From a virus, in IMG/VR virus record IMGVR_UViG_3300021962_000490, positions 1-28,705 of that record: a stretch of 28,705 bases of DNA; one strand, 5' to 3'. The position numbers and the translations under genes are program-made. This document shows positions 14,202 to 23,200 of the stretch, piece after piece (within the stretch, counting starts at the first letter, position 1; every line of letters begins with the position of its first letter). Under the pieces are notes generated by a model that made no database searches, was not told the DNA's origin, and was given only the letters and a program-made list of their open reading frames with translations.

Positions 14202-16880
14202 ATGCAATTCACCTACATTGGCAGTCAAAGTAAAAAGGATGTAAGACTAGCCAGTTCAATTGCCAATGGTGCATTTGTAACTGCTAACTCAGCATCGTTG
14301 TTTGCCAATGGTGCTTTTAGTGCAGCCAACTCCGCATCATTATATGCGAATGCGGCATTCGCAGCGGCCAATTCTGGATCAAGTTCTAGTTTTGCATTTG
14401 ACCAAGCCAATGCAGCCTTTGGTGCGGCCAACTCTGCAAGTCTATATGCCAATGGTGCTTTCAGTCAAGCCAACTTGGCATATGATGCAATTATCACAAG
14501 CAGTAATACTGCTTCATTGTATTATTTGACAAGAACATTTACTGGTGATGGTAGTACAACCGCATTTACAGTAACAGCTAATACTACATCAAATAGTATT
14601 CTTGTTTTTGATAATGGTATTACACAAAATCCAATAGTTGATTATAGTGTAACTGGTACAACATTAACTTTCACAACTGCACCAAGTACCGGATCGGTGA
14701 TACAAGTTCGTGAATTGTTAAGTAATGTACCAGTAGTTACAGATAATTCAAACTCAGCATTCGATAGAGCCAATGCGGCATTTGCTGCAGCGAATTCTGG
14801 TTCTAGTGCCAGCTTTGCTTTTGCTCAGGCAAATGCTGCTTTTATCCAGGCAAATGCTGTATTCAGCCAATCTAATAACCAAGTATGGCCACAAGCTAAT
14901 GCCGCATTTAGTGTTGCAAACTCTGCTTCCAATTTTGCCAACGGAGCTTTCACCAAAGCCAATTCTGCAAATGTTCTGGCACAATCAGCATTCGATGCGG
15001 CAAATTCAGCATCCTCATTTGCTAACGGTGCATTTACAGCCGCCAACCTAAAATTCAATTCAACTGGTGGTACAATTTCTGGTGATGTTTCTATCACAGG
15101 CAACCTTTCTGTAACAGGAAACACATTTAGTACTAGTGCCACACAGATTGTTGCTAATGATACTTTGTTTATTATGGGTACCGGAAATTATTCTGGTGAT
15201 GTACTGGACATTGGATTTGCTGCACACTATAATAACGGAACCAATGCACACACTGGTCTAATCAGAGATGCTAGTACCAAAGAATGGCAATTGTTTGAAG
15301 AATACACTCCAGAAGTTGGTTCAAACAACAACATCATTATCACTGATGGTTCATTTAAACTTGCAACATTAAATGCAAATCTAAAATCGACAACGATTAC
15401 AATCAAGGGTATAGATTTATTACCATATGTTAATAATGCTTTTGATAAGGCTAACTCCAGTGCATCGTTTGCTAACGGTGCTTTTGTTCAAGCCAATTCA
15501 AATTATACAAGTGCTGTCACCAAGTTGGCAGTTACAACTCCTGGAATGTACTACAGTATTGACCAATATTCAGGAAATAATCCAACAATTTATATTCGTG
15601 CTGGTGAAACAATAGCATTTGATCTTGATGTTTCTGGTCATCCATTTATGATTCGTGTGTCATCAGGAGGATCCAATTACAACACAGGTTTAATTCATGT
15701 AGATACAGACGGAACATTAACCACAGGATCTTCAGCTCAAGGAAAAATTACTGGAACATTATATTGGAAAGTTCCTTACGATATCGTTGGTTCAACTTAT
15801 GTATATCAATGTTCTGTTCATTCTGGAATGGTTGGAAATATTGTAATTGACCAACCAACAGCAATTGCATTTACTCAAGCAAACAATGCTTATGATAAAG
15901 CAAATTCGGCTGGTTCATTTGCTAATGGTGCTTTTGATGCAGCCAACTCTGCGGCATCTTTTGCTAATGCATCATTTATAACAGCTAATTCATCTTACAA
16001 TTCACAAAATATAACGGCTGGGTTTGCTAATGGTGCTTTTGCTCATGCTAATGCTGCATTTAATCAAGCAAACACAGGTGGTTCAGATGCATGGGTAAGA
16101 ACTCAGGCTAATAATGCTTATGATACCGCAAATTCAGGAGCCATTTTTGCCAACGGTGCATTCACTGCCGCAAACACCGCAGATTCAAAAGCCACAAGTT
16201 CTGGTTTATTTGCCAATGCAGCTTTTGATAGAGCCAATGCTGCGTTTATTGCTGCAAATACTGGAGGTGGCGGACCAGGAACACCAGTATCAATTTATTC
16301 TGATAGGTTTACTGCAAACGGTGCAACAACAACATTCACTTTAAGTACATCACCAACAAATGAAAATTATATAATTGCTGTTGTAGATGGTATCACACAA
16401 TTCAAAGACACCTATGCTGTTTCTGGTAATGTAGTAACATTCGATAGTACATTTGAAAATGGTGCAAATGTAGAAGTGACCACAATAACAGGCGGTGGTG
16501 CTATAGACCCTTATGCAGCAAATACTGCAAACTTGGCATACGCACAAGCTAATGCTGCATTTAATCAAGCAAACACAGGTGGTTCAGATGCATGGGTAAG
16601 AACTCAGGCTAATAATGCTTATGACAAAGCCAACTCCGGTGCAACCTTTGCTAATGGTGCATTCTTAACAGCCAATTCTGGTGCAGTTTTTGCAAATGCA
16701 GCATTCATTACAGCCAATGCGGCCTTTGCTGCAGCAAATGCAGGTGGCGGTGCGGATACATATGCTAGAACAACCGCAAATGCTGCATTCATTCAGGCCA
16801 ATGCTGCATTCACACAAGCAAATACAGGTGGTACATCATTATCAAAGGCGATTGCAATGTCAATTGTTTTCGGATTCTAA
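14202..16880 (+). CDS. Mosaic tail fibre, 892 aa, with heptad repeats and an internal cupredoxin-like domain
   Basis: Starts 1 nt after the previous stop. Runs of the heptad A-N-x-A-F/S-x-x (about 16-95, 180-285, 405-435, 555-690, 765-880) are predicted trimeric coiled-coil shafts. Between them lie discrete domains: a beta domain at about 112-175 (FTGDGSTTAFTV, ILVFDNGITQ, DYSVTGTTLTF); the DIGFAAHYNNG block at about 290-400 shared with the 635-aa fibre; a cupredoxin-like domain at about 436-550; and a second beta domain at about 697-763 (FTANGATTTFTL). It ends in a short hydrophobic strand (IAMSIVFGF). An exact 77-bp direct repeat lies inside (16047 and 16548). Fibre identity is strong; the copper site is discussed separately. 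The following gene is a small paralog of the preceding one. Confidence 0.85.
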   Translation: MQFTYIGSQSKKDVRLASSIANGAFVTANSASLFANGAFSAANSASLYANAAFAAANSGSSSSFAFDQANAAFGAANSASLYANGAFSQANLAYDAIITSSNTASLYYLTRTFTGDGSTTAFTVTANTTSNSILVFDNGITQNPIVDYSVTGTTLTFTTAPSTGSVIQVRELLSNVPVVTDNSNSAFDRANAAFAAANSGSSASFAFAQANAAFIQANAVFSQSNNQVWPQANAAFSVANSASNFANGAFTKANSANVLAQSAFDAANSASSFANGAFTAANLKFNSTGGTISGDVSITGNLSVTGNTFSTSATQIVANDTLFIMGTGNYSGDVLDIGFAAHYNNGTNAHTGLIRDASTKEWQLFEEYTPEVGSNNNIIITDGSFKLATLNANLKSTTITIKGIDLLPYVNNAFDKANSSASFANGAFVQANSNYTSAVTKLAVTTPGMYYSIDQYSGNNPTIYIRAGETIAFDLDVSGHPFMIRVSSGGSNYNTGLIHVDTDGTLTTGSSAQGKITGTLYWKVPYDIVGSTYVYQCSVHSGMVGNIVIDQPTAIAFTQANNAYDKANSAGSFANGAFDAANSAASFANASFITANSSYNSQNITAGFANGAFAHANAAFNQANTGGSDAWVRTQANNAYDTANSGAIFANGAFTAANTADSKATSSGLFANAAFDRANAAFIAANTGGGGPGTPVSIYSDRFTANGATTTFTLSTSPTNENYIIAVVDGITQFKDTYAVSGNVVTFDSTFENGANVEVTTITGGGAIDPYAANTANLAYAQANAAFNQANTGGSDAWVRTQANNAYDKANSGATFANGAFLTANSGAVFANAAFITANAAFAAANAGGGADTYARTTANAAFIQANAAFTQANTGGTSLSKAIAMSIVFGF
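15520..15850 (+). other. Cupredoxin-like (type 1 copper) domain inside the 892-aa fibre
   Basis: Residues about 440-550 read as a Greek-key beta domain: TIYIRAGETIAFDLDVSGHP, then a long middle, TLYWKVPYDIVGSTYVYQC, and SVHSGMVGNIVI. Plastocyanin-like proteins bind copper with one His in the first half and a Cys-x2-His-xn-Met loop near the end. Here His480, Cys537, His540 and Met543 fit, with a short C-x2-H-x2-M loop as in amicyanin. No other Cys is near. Similar GHPF and YYCxxHSGM sequences occur, as I recall, in virion proteins of marine T4-like phages. Copper binding is inferred. Confidence 0.65.
16047..16123 (+). repeat. 77-bp exact direct repeat, copy 1
   Basis: Identical, base for base, to 16548-16624. 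The offset is 501 bp (167 codons), so recombination between copies would keep the reading frame. It codes for a heptad segment with AFNQANTGGSDAWVRTQANN. Confidence 0.95.
16548..16624 (+). repeat. 77-bp exact direct repeat, copy 2
   Basis: Second copy of the sequence at 16047-16123. The interval between the copies holds a heptad run and the second beta domain of the 892-aa fibre. Confidence 0.95.
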
Positions 16881-16889
16881 GGATTTAAA

Positions 16890-17249
16890 ATGGCAAACCC
16901 AAACATAGCAGCACTAACAACAATTAATGGAAATACACAAGTACAATCGGTGACAACATCGGCGACTTCGATTGCAAACAATCCTTCATCCAGTGGTAAA
17001 ATATTAAAAATTAATTCGTTGATTATTTCCAATATTCATGCAACTAGTGCGGCAGATATAACAGTTGATTTGTTTAGAAGTGCGACTGCATACAAATTGG
17101 TTAGCACCATTTCGGTTGCAGCAGATACTTCCTTCACAGCCATTGACAAAACACTTTCCATTTATTTGTTGGAAGGTGATGAATTGAGATTAACGGCCAG
17201 TACCAATAGTATATTACAAGCAGTGTGTTCGTTTGAGGAGATCAGTTAA
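16890..17249 (+). CDS. Small beta-type virion protein, 119 aa (paralog B)
   Basis: ATG preceded by AAGGA at 16879-16883, which overlaps the upstream stop. Paralog of the 108-aa protein at 13874 and, by its start, related to the one beginning at 28626. Key segments are SVTTSATSIANNPSSSGKIL, INSLIISNI, AADITVDLFRS, AYKLVSTISV and LEGDELRLTAS, ending SFEEIS. I recall near-identical patterns in T4-like cyanophage proteins annotated as virion structural. All-beta, no signal or membrane segment, one Cys near the end. Its stop codon overlaps the ATG of the 2320-aa protein by 1 nt, so the two are translationally coupled. It probably sits on or between fibres. Confidence 0.82.
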   Translation: MANPNIAALTTINGNTQVQSVTTSATSIANNPSSSGKILKINSLIISNIHATSAADITVDLFRSATAYKLVSTISVAADTSFTAIDKTLSIYLLEGDELRLTASTNSILQAVCSFEEIS

Positions 17250-20200
17250 TGTTTAATGCCGGTGTTAGAGGCAAAAGAGCAAAAGATTCAACAGGTCTTA
17301 TTACAGTTGGTGAACATTTTAACCAACAAACTTTCCTGGTACCTACTGTTACCCGTTTTGCGGTAACTGATGGCTCTTATGTTGACACAAATGATACCGC
17401 AGCCGACACAGTAGGTGGTCAAACAATCGTTCTGTATGGGTCAGGTTTTGCACCAGGTGCAACCGTTTTGGTTGGGTCTACTACGATAGGCGTAGTAACA
17501 TTCCTGGATTCTGGCCGTCTGGCATTCAGTTCTCCTGCATTAGGTTCTGGTAGTTATACCATTTTTGTTACCAATGCAAATGGTGGTACTGGTATTCTTG
17601 TACCAGGTTTGGTATATTCTGGTGTACCAACATTCACCACATCAGCCGGTTCATTGGGTTCTGTATATGAAACAACTGCAATCAACACAACTGTTGTTGC
17701 AACCGGCGATGCACCAATTACATATGCATTATCTTCTGGTTCTTTGCCTTCAGGTTCAACACTGAGTTCTGGTGGTACAATTTCAGGCACTGCACCTGTG
17801 GATGGTTCAAGTACAACATATTCGTTTACTATACAAGCAACTGATGCGGATAATCAAGATTCTGTTCGTTCATTTTCTCTTACAATCAATACAGATGTTG
17901 TTTCATTTTCATCACCAGCAAACAACACAACAACCACTGCAACACAAAATACTGCAATATCAAATGTGACAGTTGTTGCAACTTCTGCGGCCGGTTATGG
18001 CGTACTGTATACCTCCAGTGGATTGCCAACTGGTCTATCAATGAATACCTCTACTGGTATTATTTCTGGTACACCAACTATTGTTGCAAGTAACACATCA
18101 ATCATAACTGCGACTGCAAATACAACAAATAGAAGTGCAACAAGATATTTGAACTGGACAATAAATCTTCCTGGTGACTTGTTCTGGAAGTATGCATCAT
18201 TATTAATGAGTGCAAGCACAGTACCAAACGGAAATACATTCAATACAGATGCGAGTACATTTAATAATGAAATTGTGGTTAGTGCAGATACAAAGCCAAA
18301 TGAGTTTCATCCTTTTAAAGAAGGATATTACAGCAATTTATTTGATGGTACTGGGGATTATTTGGCCATATTGACCAGTTCCGCTTTCAACATTGCTACC
18401 AATAGTTTTACAGTAGAAGCATGGATCAATACCAGTTCAGCAACACAACAATCAATTTTTAACATTTCAGATACTGGCAGTTCAGGATATGGAGCAGTCC
18501 GTGTTCAAGTATTGGCCAATCAAACCGTACAATGGTTAATGGGTCCAGGCGGTTCTTGGGGTGTGGCAGTAACCGCAGGATCAATTGTTTTGGGAGCATG
18601 GAACCACATTGCAATTACTCGCAACGGATCATCTGTATATTTCTTTATTAATGGATTGCAAGTAGGTACAACACAAACTTACGCAACTTCTTTAACAACT
18701 GGTGGCACAACATACATTGGTTTTAATAGCGGCACATCATTTGCATTTAACGGTTATATTTCCAATCTTAGATTTGTAAATGGCACCGCATTATATACCG
18801 CAAATACAACTCCAGCGACTGCACCACTAACATATGTGGCCAACACCAGTTTGATAACATGTCAATCTAATAGACTGATTGACAATTCAAATAATAACTT
18901 TACAATCGTAAAGGGTGGTGATACAAGAGTTAATCCATTTAGCCCATTCAACGGCACACCAACAACAATCACTGTGCCTGATGCAAACAATTACAGTGTT
19001 TATTTTGATGGTACTGGTGATTATTTGAGTGGACCTTCAAACTATCCTTTAATTACAACCGGTCCATTTACAATTGAATTTTGGGTATATCAGCCAACCC
19101 TTGCAGCAAAAACCTTGATTTTTAATGCACATTGGGATATTGGCCAGAATGGTGGATTTAGGGTTAATTTGTCAGCATCTGGTGCTGTTGTTTTTGATGC
19201 ATCAACTGGAACATATAATACATTTCCAAATGTATTTACCAGCACATCAACTATATCTGCAAGCACTTGGTCGCACATTGCAATTGTTAGAAATTCTAGC
19301 AATAGTATTTCTTGTTACATAAATGGCGTACTTGCACGAACTCCTGTAACATATGCTTCTAGTTTAAGTTTATCTTCGGATGGTAATATTGGCCAACTGA
19401 GAATTGGAGCTGGTATATATGATGGTGGAGCTGCCGATTTATTTACTGGATACATCAGTAATCTTAGAATATTAAATACTGCTTTATATTCTGGCAATTT
19501 CACACCATCAAACTCACCATTGGGATTTACACAATCATCATCAGCAAATACTGCCGCACTAACAGCACTACCAACAAATGGAGCTAGTGTTTATTTTGAT
19601 GGTACTGGAGATTATTTGACCTTTACTAATACCACTGCACAAGGTGTTAATTTTGGAACAGATGATTTTACAGTTGAATTATGGTATTACATGACAAATA
19701 ATACTACGAATTCAACATATCATACTTTTATTAGACAAGATACTACTACCGGTGCATTTGATTTTGGATACAGACCTAGCGCCACACAATTAGTATTGGC
19801 AAGAAACGGTACCGGTGAGGTTACCGCTTCAGTTACTCTGGCGTTGAATACTTGGAATCATATTGCAGTTTCTCGTTCAGGTACAAATTTAAGATTTTTT
19901 GTAAATGGTACTCAAGTTGGTTCTACTGCTACAAATTCATATAATTTTTCAGTTACTGGTGGAACTGTTCGTATAGGTAGTAATAATTTTAATGGTACAT
20001 ACACTGCGTATGGCTACATATCTAACCTACGCAGTGTTCGTTCAGCAGTCTATACTTCTACATTCACTCCAAGTACCGTACCACTAACAGCAATTGCCAA
20101 CACCAGTTTGCTGACTTGCCAATCATATTCGTCATCCAATAATAGAGTAATAATTGATAATTCTACAAATGCATACACTATTTCATCAGTTGGTGACTCA

Positions 20201-23200
20201 ATTGGAAAAACATTAAGTCCATTTGCCAATACACCATCAATTTTGATGGCTCAAGCAAATACAATTATTGATAGTAGTAATAATGGAATAACATTCACAG
20301 TAAGTGGTGATACAAGACCAGCAATAAACGGGCCTTTTGCAAACACATCAACAGTTACTTTAGTTGGTAATGAAGGCTCAGCATACTTTGATGGTGCTGG
20401 GGATTGTTTAGGAGCAGAATCATCAAATGGTATTTTACCTGCGGATTTTACTGTAGAAATGTGGGTGTACTTAACATCATCTATAGCAAACCAACCGCTC
20501 GTTGCGTTTGGCACTGAAGTATCTGGTAGATTTGCTTTGTTGACAAATGCATCGGGACAGTTGAAATATGGTATTTATGGAGATGCAACAGAATATATAT
20601 ATACAACAATTGCTATGGTACTCAATACTTGGACACATGTGGCCTTTTCGAGAACTGGCACTAACATGTATGCATTTATAAATGGCGCTTCAGCAGGCGC
20701 AGTAAGGACATTATCTGGTTCTAGAGGTAATGGTACTAGAATTAGTGTGGGGGCATCAGCAGCTCGAGATTCATCTATGACTGGATATCTGTCCAATGTA
20801 AGAGTTGTTAATGGTACTGGATTATACACCAGTGCGTTTGTTCCTTCTTTTGCACCACTAATGCCTGTGGCCAATACAGTATTGTTGACAGCACAAACAA
20901 ATTTATCTTCGAATACAAAAGTAATAGTTGATGAAAGTAATTTTGCTGGTGTAGTTTCAGGATTTGGAAATGCAAACTTAGGCACATTTAGTCCATCTGG
21001 CAGTTCATGGAGTGTATATTTTGATGGTACTGGAGATTATTTGAGTGGATCATCTTCACGATTAAATTTTGGTGCCAATGATTTCACTGTTGAATTTTGG
21101 ATGTGGCCAGTAAACATATCCACAAACTCTCAAATAATTTTTCAAGCAGGATCAGGAAATCTTGCAATACTATTAATGACTAATGGTTTGATAGAACCTG
21201 GACAATATCAAACAGCAGGTATTAGTCAAAGTACAGCAGGAGCAATAGTAGCAGGAGCATGGCACCATGTTGTTGTAACAAGAACAGGCACCGCATTTAG
21301 AACTATTATTGATGGTGTGTTGCGTGGTTATGGAACAAGAAGTTTTTCACCAAATAACAGTTCATATACAATTGGTGGTGCAGCTTCTGGTACTGCTTAT
21401 ACCGGTTATATTTCCAATTTTAGAGTGTTTGCAAATAATATACCAACACTATACAGCACATCATCAACAACACTTGCAACAACAATATTCACGACACCAA
21501 CAGATCCATTTGTTGTTGATGCAAACACAGTATTACTAACTTGTAACTCAAATCAATTTGTTGATTACTCTGCGGCCAATAATGTGATTACAAGAACTGG
21601 TGATACTGCTGTATCCAAATTCAGCCCATTCAGTTCAGTTACAGTAACACCTGCAAGTTATAGTGGTTATTTTGATGGTACTGGGGATTATTTAACAACT
21701 TCTGCGGCATTTAACTCCGCAATGGTTGGTCTTGCAGGATCAAAATGGACAATTGAGGCTTGGGTAAACATTAGAACAATAACCGCACTCAACTCATATT
21801 ATGTTCCAGTAATTGGAACTTATGCGGCCGTGGCAGCAAACGGCCGTTGGTGGTTTGGTTATGATGGTAATGCTGCATCAGGTACCAATGCAAGAGGGCA
21901 TTTTACTTATACTACAGGCACAGGAACTCAAGTAGATTTAATTGCTACCGCAACATTTAGCTTTAATGTTTGGACTCATATTGCAGTTACAATTGATGCA
22001 ACTACATCTTCATCAAGTACCATTACAATATACACCAATGGTGTGGGTGAAACATTCACTGCACAAAATATGTCAACACAAACTTCCAATTATAGTGCGC
22101 CAAATATTGGCGGAAACTTGTATTTAAATGCACACATTGGTTACATTTCAAATCTTCGTGTAGTTAAAGGCACCACAGTCTATACCGAAACATTTACTCC
22201 ACCAACTACACCTCTCACAGCAATTGCCAACACCAGTTTGTTAACTTGCCAGTCAACAACATTTATTGATAATTCAAACAATGCATTTGCAATCACAGTC
22301 AACGGTGACGCAAAGCCTGTGATACAAAATCCATTTACTGATACTGTTGGTGTGACAACAAATTATTCTGCAAACACTTTTGGTAACAGTGTGTATTTTG
22401 ATGGTACGACAGATTACTTGACGATACCATATAATCCTAGTTTTAATATACCCGCAAGTACACCTTTTACTTGTGAAGCATGGGTTTATCAACCTTCTTC
22501 CACAGAATTCCATGTTTTAAATAGAAATTGGGCGTATGGTTCTTCTGGATCAACTTATGGTTTTGGTATTGGTAACGATATGAAACCTTTTTGGTCTATT
22601 GGTGGCACTGGTGTATCTACATATAATATGATAAATGCCGGCACAGCTGGTAAACCTGGCCAATGGAACCATTTTGCTTGGTCAAGAGATACTAGTAATG
22701 TTTGTAGAGTGTTTACAAATGGTGTTGAGACAGTATCGGTGACCAGAACAGATTCACAGGCAATGTCTACCACATCAGGTAGTGCGTTTGTTGGTGTTAC
22801 ATCTAACTTAGCTTCACCTTATGCAAGCGGTTATCTTTCAAATTTAAGATTTATTGTTGGTTCATGTTTATACAATAGAAACTTTGTACCTTCCAATCAG
22901 CCATTACCAGTAACATCAAATACCTCAATATTACTTGCGAGCACAGTAGGTCCATCAACAGCAGATGCAACAAGAAACCACAATATAGAAACTTTTGGTA
23001 CCGCAAGACATGTGGCCAACAATTCACCATACTACGATACATACAGTGGTTACTTTGATGGTACTGGAGACTATTTGACTTTTGGTGCAAACCAAGAAAA
23101 CTTAGGCCTTGGCACAGGAGACTTCACATTAGAATTCTGGTTCAACGCAGCAACAATACCATCAACAGAAATTGATATTTTTGAATCACAAACAAACAAC

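Noticed and set aside
20572-20579. CATAAATA on the minus strand
   Set aside because: It is inside the coding part of the 2320-aa gene, with no minus-strand gene next to it; a chance match.
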